Below the pieces are notes generated by a model. That model made no database searches. It was not told where the DNA came from and saw nothing but the letters and a program-made list of their open reading frames with translations. This document shows, one piece after another, positions 50,766-63,266 of a stretch of 64,000 bases of DNA; positions within the stretch are counted from its first letter, which is position 1, and every line of letters starts with the position of its first letter. Source of the DNA: Lycocorax pyrrhopterus obiensis. Taxonomy: Eukaryota; Chordata; Aves; Passeriformes; Paradisaeidae. The stretch is from assembly GCA_014706295.1 (NCBI GenBank), contig JACSVZ010000008.1, forward strand, positions 1,178,001 to 1,242,000, given 5' to 3'. The position numbers and the translations under genes are program-made.

Positions 50766-51102
50766 CCAGCTGTGGCCTTCCAGCGCCTGAAGGAAGATGG
50801 AGAGGGACCATTTAGAAAGCCTGGAGTGCCAGGACACAGGGAATGGCTTCAAACGCAAAGAAATGCAGGGATAGATGGGATATTGGGAAGGAATTGTTCC
50901 CTGGGAGGGTGGGCAGGCCCTGGCACAGGGTGCCCAGAGAAGCTGTGGCTGCCCCTGGATCCCTGGCAGTGCCCAAGGCCAGGTTGGACATTGGGGCTTG
51001 GAGCATCCGGGATGGTGGAAGGTGTCCCTGCCCATGTTGGTAGGTTGGAATGAGCTGAGCTTTAAGATCCCCTCCAACACAAACCATTCCATGATTCTAT
51101 GA
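50766..51102 (+). mobile_element. CR1 LINE fragment, type A
   Basis: CCCAGCTGTGGCCTTCCAGC to the tail CATTCCATGATTCTATGA, one of the best-preserved CR1 termini here. Confidence 0.95.
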
Positions 51103-52695
51103 AAATTTACTGTATTTTTGCAAGCCTGAAGCTGCACTGCCTCCGTTTCCCCTGATTTTCCATACTTGGAAAATGTATTTCTAGGAACCCACGTTTCCAG
51201 ACTAAAGCCTCTCTCCTTTTGGGATTTCTGCAGGCCCTACCAGTATTTCTGTTGTTCTCTGGCTCTCTAAAATCACCTGATCTCCTCATCACCTGTTGGC
51301 AGAAGGCTGAGCTGATTCATTGCTTTTGAGCATTGTTTGATTATACCCCTATTATTCCCAACAAAATGGGCTCTCTGGGATCCCTGGCTATTTGGGAGGG
51401 ATGAAGGCAGGCCCTGAGCCTGCTTGGCTGTGATTCCTTGGGAAAAGGGACCAAAAATAGAATTTGCATTTCAAACAGCTCCAGGCAGTTGTGCTAATTT
51501 TAAACATTTTAAAATATCCATCAGTTCATGGAGTTAAATGGCTTTTTTTCGGTCCTCGCATACAGACAGGCACTGTGGCGGTTTTGGGGAATCTGCTGAT
51601 GCTTAGTCCAAATAAAGATGGGAAAATGATTGGAATTCGTGGAGAAAAAAGAACGAACCACTGTGTAAAACCTTCCTTATTCCAGAGCCATCCCCAGATG
51701 AATCCCCTGCATCACACACCTGGGAAGCTCCTGAATTGAGACTCAAATTTTAGTGCAGATTCAGGGGAGTTTTTGGGAAGGGAAAAGTGAAGTTGCGAAT
51801 ATCCTGGAAGTGTTACCGAGTCACCAGCAGCGATAAATCCCTGCCACTGCATTCCCTCACCCCTCAGCATCAGGCACAGTTTGTATTCCTGATCATCCCA
51901 TCATCCTGGATTGGAGAGTGATTGGCCTTGACAGGATGATGTTGCCAAGGGAAGGAAGGTTATTCCCAGCCCTTTCAAAACCAGGATGTGCAGGACTTTA
52001 GGGGCACTGCTGTGATCTTTAGGATGCAGCGTTCCAGTAAAATCCTGGTTATAACTGACTCTTCTCCATCCAAAACGTGGCTCTGGCTGCAAAGTTTTCC
52101 CAGCACTGGGATGACTTCGGAGGTCTCCAGCAGCGCTTCGGAGTTGGTGGCACGAGCACCCCGTTTCCCTGGGATCCACACTCAGTCCACAGACGAGTCC
52201 CACAAGGAATTGCCTCATTAGATCACTGCCAGTGGTGCTTGTTTTGCCAAAAGGCAAAACGCTCCTTCCTTTCAGTAAGAGCTTGTCATTATTTTGGGGT
52301 GTTTGTAAAAATGCAAAGGAGACAGAGAAGGCTTTAAAAGCAATTACTGGGAACGTTTGTGTTGCTATAACAACGGGAGGCAGCTCTTGATGAGCCATCA
52401 GATCCTTAATGTTGTTAAAAGTTTCGTTGCCACGACAACAGAATGCAGTTTTTATTTTCAGGGGCTGACACTTTTGCTTTTTTTCCCCTCGGTTTTGGAG
52501 CAGCAGCCTGGGTTGGGTTTTTGGAGCGGGAAATATTTAACAGACACAAGCAGGAAATAGGAAGTGGAGTACATAGGGATGGATCCTGTGCTTTCCCTTG
52601 GATTTTAAATCTGGCTTTTAATAACTGCTGGGAACAGGGAAACTTCTGGGAGTCTTGGAGGAGACAGGCTTTGATCCCTAGAGATATTCTTTAAA

Positions 52696-52893
52696 ATGCC
52701 AGGGGCAGGTGGGATATTGGGCAGGAATTGTTCCCTGGGAGGGTGGGCAGGCCCTGGCACAGGGTGCCCAGAGAAGCTGTGGCTGCCCCTGGATCCCTGG
52801 CAGTGCCCAAGGCCAGGTTGGACATTGGGGCTTGGAGCAGCCTGGGACAGTGGAAGATGTCCCTGCCCATGGCAGGGGGTGGGGTGAGATGTT
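52696..52893 (+). mobile_element. CR1 LINE 3' fragment, type A, tail missing
   Basis: GGTGGGATATTGGGCAGGAA to ATGGCAGGGGGTGGGGTGAG. The final ~45 bp, including the terminal repeats, are absent. Confidence 0.93.
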
Positions 52894-53499
52894 TAGTTCA
52901 GAGTGAGAAAAGGGGAAAAGCAGATCCTGGGAAAATGCTCAGTGCTGCAGGAATGTTCGTGCCAGCCTTTCCCAGCCAATCCCGAGAAACCTGCAGCAAA
53001 TAAATCAGTAAGGCCAAGCAAATCATCTTTTCCAATTGCTTTTGTTTAAATGGAGCCACTGCTGCATCCTGGGTCCAGCTGGATTTTCCCATCATGTTCC
53101 CCCCATCCCCTCTCTCTGCCAGGTCTCGTTTTCCAGGCACCGGATCACGCCAGGCTCTGGGATTGCTGTGGCACCCAGGGAAGGATGCTCAGGCTTTTCC
53201 CTTAATGGGCTGTCACCCCTCATCACTGTTAGCTGGGAAATACGGGGAAGCTTTGGGATGAGCCCTGGGGCTGGGGGCTGTTCCCAGGGAAGGCTTGCTT
53301 ATCCTGGAATTTCAGCCTTCTCATGGCGAGGGGAAAGCAGCTGGAATTAGAAATGAGTTACTGAGAGAGGGAGATTCACCCCAAAAATGGTGTAAAGAAA
53401 TAAATATCACCTTCTATGTGCCTAAAGTAAAAATGGAGATGGGTAGATACAATATTTTAATGTTATAGTAATGCAGAAATTTAAACACATACAAATGGA

Positions 53500-53690
53500 G
53501 AGAAGCTTTGGATAAAGGCCTGGAGTGCCAGGACACAGGGAATGGCTTCCCACTGCCAGAGGGCAGGGATAGATGGGAATTTGGGAAGGAATTGTTCCCT
53601 GTGAAGGTGATGAGGCCCTGGCGCAGGGTGCCCAGAGAAGCTGTGGCTGCCCCTGGATCCCTGGCAGTGCCCAAGGCTAGGCTGAGCTGT
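53500..53690 (+). mobile_element. CR1 LINE fragment, type A, tail missing
   Basis: GAGAAGCTTTGGATAAAGGC, CAGGACACAGGGAATGGCTT, ending CCCAAGGCTAGGCTGAGC. The 3' ~110 bp are absent. Confidence 0.92.
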
Positions 53691-55827
53691 TGGAATAAAG
53701 GCAAGGAATTAATGGAAAGAGGTGAAAATAGCAGGAATTGCCCTTTGCCCTGCTCCAGTGATAGTTTGCAAAGCAGCATCTGCATTTAAAAACCCCAGCC
53801 CTGAACTGTCCTTGCTGCTGTTCCTGATTTGTCCCAAGTTTTGGAGAGCCCCATCCCTGCTCCCCCTGCCAGGAGCAGCAGGATTTTGCCAAAGGAAACC
53901 TCTGATGGCACAGCCCAGAAGCCACAGAAGAGATTTTTTGGGATGTGTGGATGAGGGAAGGATGAAAGGAGCTTTCTGCAGCAAGGCCACAGGGGGATCA
54001 CCGAGTCCTGGCCTGCTTTGAGCCAGTGGGGAGCACTTTGGGGAGAGATCCCAGGGAAGACAAGGAGCAGCACCATTATTCCATATGAGCTCCGGGGGGG
54101 GAGATCCTGCAGGGCGCAGATGACGGGCTCGGAGTTGTTCCCAAGTGATTCCAGCAGTGCAGGAACATCACGGAGCTCCGGAGCCTGGGGAATATCCATC
54201 CCTATCTGCAGCTCCACGTGTGATGGTCCAGGATGCGCTCTGGGAGGAGAGGCCCGGGAGCAGCTCTCCAACCCCCCTTCCCAGCCTCTCCTGCAGCACA
54301 GGGCGACGGGATCTGGGAAATGACGGCGGTTTGGGAATGAATCTGTTTAATTGCACGCGGCAGTTTGAGAACGCTCTGCTCATTAGCTCAGTGTCTATGA
54401 TCAGTGCTCATTGCCCACACTTAATTCCCTCAGCCTTCTCCCTCTTTTTCCCCTTTTCCACCTGATTTCCTGGTAATTTAAGATATTGCTTTGTTTTATC
54501 AAAGCACTGAGGAGAACAGAGACATGAGAGAGGATGAGCACATCTGAGTTGCCTAAAACCAAACCAGAATTCCTCCTGAAATTCAATTGCCAAAGTCCCA
54601 GCCCCACCTTTCCCAAAATGTAACGCTATGGAGCCAGGAGCAGAGTGTCCAATACCTGCATCCATCTCCTCCCCCACTCAGGTGTGGGTTTTTAACAGCA
54701 TTTTCTGCCAGAAGTTACACCCCAAAACAGCAGAACTCTCTCTATTTGCAGCTGGGCTTGAGATTTTTAATTCTTTTGCCTTCATGAAGTTATGTTCAGC
54801 GGGCTTGCAGGGTCTGTTTTGCATAGTAGAAATTATTTTAGGCATTGCTTTTTTCAGTATTTCCTCTCCAGCCTGTTTGCAGGCAAACGCTTTTCCCCAT
54901 GTAAATTCTGCTGCCTTTCCTTGAAAGTGAAATATTTTACCTCCATATGTAGATTTTGTTGAATTCAGCCTGGCTGCTTCACAGGTTGTTCTAAGAAAAT
55001 TTCCAGGGGAGGAAAAGTTCATTTGTGACTTTTTTTTTTTTTGCTGTAGTTTGTTTAAATTGGGGAGTTTAGGAGTTATTCTTTTCACCCAGCTCCCAAC
55101 CAACAAACTCACTGTCCCTGCTCTGTGTTTGCATTAATCCGGCCGTAACTGAGGCGCAAACGAGGCGTTCCACAGCGATAATCCTCATTTTCTCGACCCT
55201 TGCTGGTGATCCTGAATTGCTGTTGGATCCATTGTGGGTTGTTGATGGAGCAGGGGCGTTTTGGGACAGACAGTGGGATTTAGGGAATGACCTGCAGCAG
55301 CCTCAAAAGCCCCCTGGGAATCGCTGACCAAGCTCCACTGCTTTTGTGATCCCCTGGCTGCACTTCAGCCCTGACAAATTCCAGTAGGGAACTTCCTCTG
55401 TGTCAGCACTTTGGTGTTCCTGGAGGAGCAGGAGAACAGGGATGAAGCGAGGGAGGCTGCGATGTATCCTGGGTAGCAGGAGTTCTGCCCAGAGGTGCAG
55501 TTTGTTGATGATTTTGATAAGTTCTGCATTCCGTGTGCAAAGGTCACTCCTGCAAGGAATGGTTTTCCATGATAACCTTTGGCTGCTGGAGATCTGTGCC
55601 AAAACCCCCAGAGGTCTGGTGTTGGGGATAAGCCCTTGTCCTGCAGCTGGTGTTTGATGCAGGGAACTTGTGGCTTCCTGAAGAGGCCAATCTGGGCAAA
55701 ATCCTTCTCCACTTCAGGCTGTTCTCCTGAATTCTTCCTTCTGGATTGGCTGGAAGTGGGAAATGGTCAGTTTTCTTGGCAGTGTGAAAAAATTCCCCAC
55801 GAATTCGCTGAGGCATCGAGGTGCTGA

Positions 55828-56200
55828 GAGTGAGGAGCGGCTGAGGGAGCTGGGAAAGGGGCTCAGCCTGGAGCAAAGGAGGCTCAGGAGGGACCTTGTG
55901 GCTCTGCACAACTCCCTGACAGGAGGGGGCAGCCGGGGGGGGTCGGGCTCTGCTCCCAGGGAACAGGGACAGGACAAGGGGAAACGGCCTCAGGCTGGGC
56001 CAGGGGAGGCTCAGGTTGGACAGCAGCAGGAATTTCTGCATGGAAAGGGTGCTCAGGCCTTGGCAGGGGCTGCCCAGGGAAGTTTGGAGTCCCCATCCCT
56101 CCAAGGTGATGTGGCACTTGGGGACAGGGATTAGGGCTGGGCTTGGCAGTGCTGGGGGAACAGCTGGATTTGATGATCCTCAAGATCTTCCTTTTCCGAG
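55828..56200 (+). mobile_element. CR1 LINE fragment, type B, 8-G form
   Basis: GTGAGGAGCGGCTGAGGGAG to GATTTGATGATCCTCAAGATC. The core is near-identical to 47280 and, inverted, to 63267. Confidence 0.95.
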
Positions 56201-56533
56201 GAAAAAGACTGCACCCTGTAATCAAAGGAAACACAGGACCTTGAATTAAGAAAGGGTTTTCCCCCCAAAAAGGGTGTAATGATCTGAGATCAAAGGAGAG
56301 CAAAGCTTTAGAGACATTTTAGTGGAACTGTCCCGGGTTAAACACAGCTGAGGAGCAGGGCAGCTCCCTTGCAGAGCATCCCCCATCCCACTGCTGCAGG
56401 AGGGACACTCTCCTGTCCCACCTGGGAACTGTGGCTTATTTCTTGCAGGGAATTTCTCCCAGGCCCTTCCCAGGCTGCTGGGAACAGACATCCCCCCTCT
56501 CTGCTGGCAGCTTGTCAGCAGATGTTCGTTCCA

Positions 56534-56547
56534 CCCCCCCCCCCCCC
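56534..56547. repeat. C14 homopolymer
   Basis: Fourteen consecutive C on the + strand. Length is likely to be polymorphic or a sequencing weak spot. Confidence 0.9.
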
Positions 56548-57403
56548 AATGATTCATTTTCATCTAAACAATATAAAAAACTCCCAAGTAAAGCCTCGCT
56601 AGGTCCCATGAATTATTTAAAAATCATTTCAGGTGTCAAAACTCCAGTTGCAGTTCCTTGCAGCTCCCTGGTGACTCTGGAGTCATCGCTCTTGAAAAAT
56701 AACCCAAATTATATTTAATAATTGAATAGCGTCTACTTTGGTGCTTCTCTAGCAACTCTTGGAGTGACATTTAATGCTCGTTAGAAGGTGCTTGGAGTTG
56801 TTTAATTCTCTGTCACGCCAAGAGATCTGTACAGGAACATGTTGATTTTAATTGCATTTAGATTTGATTACAAAAAAGCCGTAAATCACTCGGAAAGGGT
56901 CCGATTGTTCCGTTTGGCCTCGAGCTGTTGTGGTTTTCACAGCAGATATTTTATGTGGGAATCTGGTTCCCGTGTGGAACGAGAGTTCTGAAACAGAACT
57001 AACGCAAGGTGAAAATCCAGGAGGATTTGTAGAGTTTGTGACTGTGACAGAACATTTTCAGGGCAAATTTCAAAGTTAAACTTGGGGGTTTTTTTTCCCT
57101 TTCATGACACAAAATAAATCTTACTGAGCCCTCTCAAAATGTACCAAAAACATACCAAATGCACAAAAATATGCCAAATCCCAGATTGTATGGATGGAAA
57201 ATAATTCCTACATTCTCCTGCGTGACTTTCTTCCCTTTCTCTTTCTCCCTCTCTCACTCTCTGGGAGTCAGTAGTGGAACATTTTATTTCCAGTTAATTT
57301 GAGCCAGAACCTCAAATACTGCTTAATTGAGTGGAAATTAACGACCCGAAGAGGACCTGAATGCCCTTTGTTGTTCTTCCCTGTGGGAATGGTGAGGCTC
57401 CAG

Positions 57404-57562
57404 GGTGGATTTCCCAGAGAAGCTGTGGCTGCCTCTGGATCCCTGGAAGTGTCCAAGGCCAGGTTGGACAGGGCTTGAAGCAGCCTGGGATGGTGGAAAT
57501 GTCCCTGCCCATGGCAGGGGGTGGAACGGGATGAGCTTTGAGGTCCTTTCCATCCCCAAATC
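57404..57562 (+). mobile_element. CR1 LINE 3' end, type A, diverged
   Basis: TTTCCCAGAGAAGCTGTGGC, ATCCCTGGAAGTGTCCAAGG, GGCAGGGGGTGGAACGGGAT. The tail is degenerate. Confidence 0.9.
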
Positions 57563-58112
57563 CCAGGCAGAATCCAGCGTTTTCCAAGGTGACGATGCCC
57601 TGAGAGCTCGAGCATCAGGTGCGATCCTGGCATTTTATATCCTAGTGTTTTGATGGGTTCAGGATGCAGAGGAGCAGTGTAGGAATGTGCATCATTCTGT
57701 AGCTCCTTTTATCTCCAGCAGAAGTTGAATTATTTAGAATTTCTGACATGAAACCCTTGCCTTTAGACCTTCCAGCTGAAAAAAAAAGATTGCTTGCAGT
57801 GGGTGTAAATCCCAGTACCAAACCAGCGTCGGGGAGGGGGGAGCAGCTGGGAGTAACACGGGCTGGAAATTCCGTGGAAATTCAGCTGTGTTTGGGCAGG
57901 GAGGTGCTTCAGTGACTGCAAACTGGAAACAAAGAACTGTAGGACAACAAACCAGCTGTTTGCAATCAGTGCTGGTCATATTTACCTTTAATCTTTCCAG
58001 CACTTTAATGGATTTGGAAGGTTTTGCAAGAAAGATTCCAGCTAGTCCTGAACCTTCAGAAATGTGTTCTTTTCAGTGCAGGGTTTTAATAAGTCAGGAT
58101 AGGTTTAGAGCC

Positions 58113-58216
58113 ATAAAATCCCAGAGTGGCTGGGGTTAGAGGGACCTTAAAGCCCATCCCATTCCATGGGCAGGGACATCCTCCCCTATCCCAGGGGGCT
58201 CCAAGCCCTGCCCACG
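58113..58216 (-). mobile_element. CR1 LINE 3' end, type A, diverged
   Basis: CATAAAATCCCAGAGTGGCT, then ACCTTAAAGCCCATCCCATT. Short and internally deleted. Confidence 0.85.
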
Positions 58217-58515
58217 TTTGGGAATACGGGCACGGAGTTAAATGAGTGGCAGAATTGAGCTGTGACTGATACCAAGCCCGTGGGTTTGCCTCAGGGGGGA
58301 AAATGCTGCTCTGACCACTTCTGTGCCCTAAATATCCCGCACCTTTTGCTGTCTGTGGGGCAGGTGGGATTCCCTTCGATCCTCCATGGATTTGATGTGT
58401 TTGAGAGCCTCAGAGTGGCTCAGGGCCCACCCTTTGCACAGGGGTTTGGTTTTTGAAACACTTTGAGAGCTGCTGACGCCTTAGGTTTTAACTTTTATAT
58501 TTTTCAAATCCTGCG

Positions 58516-58915
58516 CTGCCCAGTGTGTAACTCTGAGGTTTCTTGTAGCCTGTTCACTTCTGCTCTCTCACGCTGGGCAGACACAACAAAGCCTCTCCGG
58601 GCCTGCTCTCCAAGGACACTCAGACCGTCCCAGGCCCAAAAAGTATAAACCAAAGAGCCTCTAAAGAGGCAGGGGCAAGCTTGGGGAAATGACATCATTA
58701 ACTGAAGCTTTAATTGGAGAACTAACCCTGATATGCAGATGAACCAAACCTATCAAAGTGTGAAGAACTCGTGACCTGCCGTCCATCTTGGGGTCCATAT
58801 TGGCAGTGGCCTCTGGCTCCCCAGGGGAACCTTTGAAGGCCCTTCAAATAAATCCCTACCTTTGTTCTCTTATTCCTGTCTAGTCTCTGTTTCTAGGAGG
58901 CCTCTCAAGGCATCA
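58516..58915 (+). mobile_element. Solo LTR-like element
   Basis: A 400-bp block starting TGTAACTCTGAGG and ending AAGGCATCA, so TG...CA bounded. It has a TATA-like AGTATAAACC near 58642-58651 and AATAAA at 58847-58852, followed by a T/C-rich U5-like stretch (TTTGTTCTCTTATTCCTGTC). The flanks CAGTG and CTGTG would be a 5-bp target duplication with one mismatch, as in ERVL-type elements. The 5' boundary is uncertain; other TG starts lie at 58514 and 58534. No internal viral coding region adjoins it. Confidence 0.65.
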
Positions 58916-60133
58916 CTGTGGACTCCAGAGACACAGGGAGAACAATCCGTGGGCGAGGCACTAATCTGCAATGACTCCGGGAGAGCCTGGGGAGATGGAA
59001 CTGCTGGCCTGGAAAACAGGCTCGGATTAGGAAATGACAGCTTGGTGGGGTGTCCTAAAGGCAAAGGGAGAGGAAAATGGAGCTGTTGGATGGCAGCACA
59101 AACAGGGTGAGGACGGATCAGTTTGGACTCTTTTGATGTGGAAAGGAAGGAAAATCAGGACATCCGGGATGGGCATTCCTTGGATGAGGTGTGGGGAGAA
59201 AACCTATTTTTGTAATTAGAGAAGGCTGGGAGTTGATACCCAGAAGGTGCTCAAAAATCTCTTTATGATCTGTACATGTCCGAGGAAGGGGACAGGGATG
59301 GACAAAACCTTGGGTTGTTTGGAGGCAGGAGAACGCGAGTCCTGAGAATTTTGTGTGAGGGAATTTGGAGTCACTCTGACCGGATTTACAGCCCCGTGTG
59401 ACCTCTTCTTGGAAGCTGGGACCAGTGAGAGGCTTGGCCTTAAAATCAGACCATCAGGACAGAGTGAGGGAAAGATTTTGGCATCATCTGTAGACATTCA
59501 TTAAAAACCTCTTAAAAAGAACTGCAATACAGACACGGGAGTAGAGGAGAGGGTGAGGCTGACTGAAAATAGAATATCTTTAACAAGGTGTAAAAATTCA
59601 TTCATCATTTTGGTCATACCTTCACCTGCAGAACAGGGGAAGGCATAGACAATTAATTACTTTCTATTTCCTGATTTAATTGGCTGTTGAGCACAAATTT
59701 CACCTTTAAAATGAGGAGGCCCAATAGAGTTGGTTTTAAATTTTTTGTTGTTATTATTTTATAATCAACGATATCTGTTGATGAGCTGGGTTGAGGTTTG
59801 AGCCTTCTGCCCTGAGGGATCCAGCCCGGATTTGTCACGGATACTTCAGGACAGATTTGCTCTGATTCAAAGGAGTCTGTGCTGCAATTGGATTATGGGT
59901 CCCATTTAAGTTAATAAAATCAGGGAAATGCGGAATTAAGGTGATTGTTGGAATTGGTGGGTCTGCCTTAGCAGGAAAAGGACAATTCCTGGAGGAGGAG
60001 GTGAGCCTTGGGCTGAGCTGCCACGGGGAGCTGCTCAAAATGCCAGGATTTCATGGAAATATATCCATGTTTTCTTCATGTGCATACATAAATGTGTAAC
60101 TAGATGGAGATATAAATAAAATATTAATTTCTG

Positions 60134-60214
60134 CTTCAGAGCCAGCTTGGATGGGGCTCTGAGCAGCCTGGTCTGGTGGAATCCCTGTCCAGGCAGGGGC
60201 TGGAACTGGGTGGA
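60134..60214 (+). mobile_element. CR1 LINE 3' scrap, diverged
   Basis: GCCAGCTTGGATGGGGCTCT, GAGCAGCCTGGTCTGGTGGA, CAGGGGCTGGAACTGGGTGG. Confidence 0.8.
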
Positions 60215-60977
60215 GAATTCCTGCTGGTGTTCTGTTTTTCCTGGATGTGCCACATCCTCACAGCCTCTGTTGTTACCCTGATCTCACTCCTGGGGTGAAA
60301 TGCACTCAGCAGGAAAAGAATTGGGTTTATGGATCCCAAACATGACATGAATTACCTTTAATACTTCACAGATCAAATTTAAAGGTTCTTGAACTCAGTA
60401 TTTCTTAGCTGGGGGTGAGGTTGTGGTGGGGTTGGAAGTGTCAGGTGGTGAAAATTGGTGCCAGACCCCAGGAAATATCATCATTAAACACCCCATGGTG
60501 GATGAAACCAGAACAGGGCCTCCCACCCAGAAGGAAAGAGAATTTTTCTGAATTTAAGTTGTCCCTAATTCCAATCCATTAAATTATTGCCCGATTCTTG
60601 TGCCATCTGAAATCTCGTGTGCTCTTGGGTTCCCCTGTCTGAAATCCCATAGAATTCTAAATCCGTCCCCTGGACGTGCCCAACAAATGGTATTTAGGAT
60701 ATTAACCACTGACATTGCAATAGATTAAAGTCCTTCTCTGTTAGCTGGGAATTGTGTTTATTTTCACTTGTGGGAGCATTTCCAGCAGGGAAAATGGTGC
60801 CAAGGTGTTGGATAGGCAGGAGATCTTGGAAATCTGGGAACGACTGGGATCATCAGGGTTGAGGCTGCGCATCCTCCACCGCTGCTGACTCAGAAAGCAT
60901 CAAGAAGTGTTGGAACAACACAGGATTTTACCCTTGGGATGGCCACCTTTTCCAAAGTTATCCCGGGGATTTACTCA

Positions 60978-61048
60978 TCATGGAATCATAGACTGCTTTG
61001 GGTTGGAAAGAACCTTAAAATCCATCCAGGTCCACCTCCCGCCATGGG
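60978..61048 (-). mobile_element. CR1 LINE tail, cut by an opposite-strand CR1
   Basis: CATGGAATCATAGACTGCTT, then GGTTGGAAAGAACCTTAAAA. It is abruptly replaced at about 61049 by a plus-strand type A copy. Confidence 0.88.
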
Positions 61049-61374
61049 GGCTGGCAGGAGAGCTGGAGAGGGACTTGGGACAAGGGATGGAGGGCCAGGA
61101 CACAGGGAATGGCTTCCCAGTGCCAGAGGGCAGGGATGGATGGGGTATTGGGAAGGAATTGTTCCCTGGGAGGGTGGGCAGGCCCTGGCACAGGGTGCCC
61201 AGAGCAGCTGTGGCTGCCCCTGGATCCCTGGCAGTGCCCAAGGCCAGGTTGGACACTGGGGCTTGGAGCAGCCTGGGACAGTGGAAGGTGTCCCTGCCCA
61301 TGGCAGGGGTGGCACTGGGTGGGCTTTGAGGTCTCTTCCCGCCCAAACCTTTCTGGGATCCTGGGATTCAATGA
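61049..61374 (+). mobile_element. CR1 LINE fragment, type A
   Basis: GCTGGCAGGAGAGCTGGAGA to the tail TGGGATCCTGGGATTCAATG. It has a full 3' region. Low divergence suggests it is younger than the minus-strand piece it abuts. Confidence 0.95.
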
Positions 61375-61663
61375 GCTGTGCCTGTGTTTTGCCTGGAATT
61401 CGGAACAACCTGGACAAGTTTCTAGGCAGGGAATGAGCACCTTGGATATTTGTATGCTAATAATGAGGAATAAGCAATCTGTTGGAAGGCTGAGTATGTA
61501 ATCAACGTTATGGCTTAATTACACCCCAGAGCTCGCTGGGATAATTTGCATTCCTGGGAAATGGATAGAGAAGGATGCAGCCTTTTGAGGAGAGCTGGGG
61601 AAGGGCTGACGTGTGGATTACGGAGGTTTTCCAGATCAGGCAGTGTGTGATATTTGGATACAA

Positions 61664-61730
61664 ATCATGGAATCCCACAGGGGTTTGGGTTGGAAAGGCC
61701 TTGGGGGTCTCAGGTACCACCCAGCCACTG
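61664..61730 (-). mobile_element. CR1 LINE tail scrap
   Basis: AATCATGGAATCCCACAGGG, then TTTGGGTTGGAAAGGCCTTG, after which the similarity fades. Confidence 0.8.
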
Positions 61731-63266
61731 AGGGATTCAACCTCTTGGGGTATTTTGGGTTAGGTTCTGTAGGGATCTGGGATTTCAGGTTACACCTGAC
61801 AGAGTTTGGGGTCAATCCAAACCCAGACTCCTGGCACCAGTAAGAAATTTAAGACCTTGGAGGGATTTTTGATTGATTCCCAGATTAGACCATCAGATGC
61901 TACACAGGCAAAAAGTAGTGACGTGGCCCCAAGTCCGTATCCTTTGTATTTTTCATGAGATTTGCATATTTGGCTGAATTCAAATGAGCTCGGGAACAAG
62001 CAGTTCAGCTGCTCACAGCCATGGGTGGATTTGTACAAATGGAACTTTTCCTTTAGGTGATGGAGCAACTTTAATATATCTTAATTTATGGATTTTCCAG
62101 CACTTGTGCCTGCAGTTGGTCCTGGTTCCACCCCCCACCATTGTGTGATTGATTTAAACACAGCTTCCTTTAAATGCTGGCTCATTTTTGGCTGTTTTCC
62201 TGTCTTTTTAAGGCAGCAGAGTTTCCAAGCCCCTCATTCCTCTGGAATATTTAGTTCCGAATATATTTTTCCACTCTGGCGAGCTGTCCTTGTTCTTTGT
62301 TGTAGAGCTCTGTAAGACAAAATCTTACTTTTTTTACGGAAGAGAAAGTCAGGGGAAAATACAATTCCAGCTCCAAATTAAAAGCAACTTCTCAAAACTC
62401 CCAGGCCTCAGTAAATGAACTGGAGCTGCCTTCAAGTCTGTGCTATTAAAACTCGATTAAAATCAGCCGGTTCCGCTGGAATTCCCACTGGAATTCCTAC
62501 GGAGGATCCATGCTTAATAAGCCTTCTGTCTCCTCTCTGAAGAACACAAAAATCAAAGTTTCAGAGCGATAAAAGTCAACATTAAGGATGAAATTCTCCG
62601 CGGCCAAAATCACCGAGGCCCAACAGGCACCCACCTTATCCTAACAAAAGCGTGGGAAGGAATAACTATGGAAAACCAGTTGGTTTTGGGATTGCTGCTG
62701 CTGCTCTGGCTGTGCCTCGTCTCAGTCCGATTTCATCCTTCATGTCAGAGCTGGCAGATTTGCAGAGAACAAATTATTCCTCACCAAAGGCCTCATTCAG
62801 TCAATTCTGGGTTATTTTGGTTTTAGGATCTGATCCACAGCCCATCGAATGTGTGGAGTTACAGGGAGCTGCGAGCACACAAATAAAGCTGCTGGAATCT
62901 GCTCCCTTGCTCTCTTTACACGTTTTTATATCTGTATATTCACTTCCAAGCTGCTTTGGAGCCTGTCCAGCACATTCTGTGTCGCACACAATCGAAATCC
63001 TGGGGCACGAGTACCTTGCAATCCCCTGAAGCAGGAGAAGAAAGTGCTTGAAACGTGGTCCCTGGGAGAGGCTCAATGTGCAGCGAGAGGCAGAGTTCAG
63101 TGTTAGCGCAGAAACCACGCAGGGGAGGATTCCAGCGTGCAGGGAGGATGAAATTCCTGTTTCCATAAGGGCTGCAGGCTGCTGGATCTGGTTGCTGGAG
63201 CACCTGAAGGAAGTGTGATGTCCCTTCTCTGTTTAATACAAGCTCCAAGGTTGTTAGGGGAGGAAT

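Noticed and set aside
56329..56540. Possible LTR start (TGTCCCGGGTTAAACACAG)
   Set aside because: It resembles the beginning of some avian retroviral LTRs, but no end, polyadenylation signal or target duplication could be paired with it.
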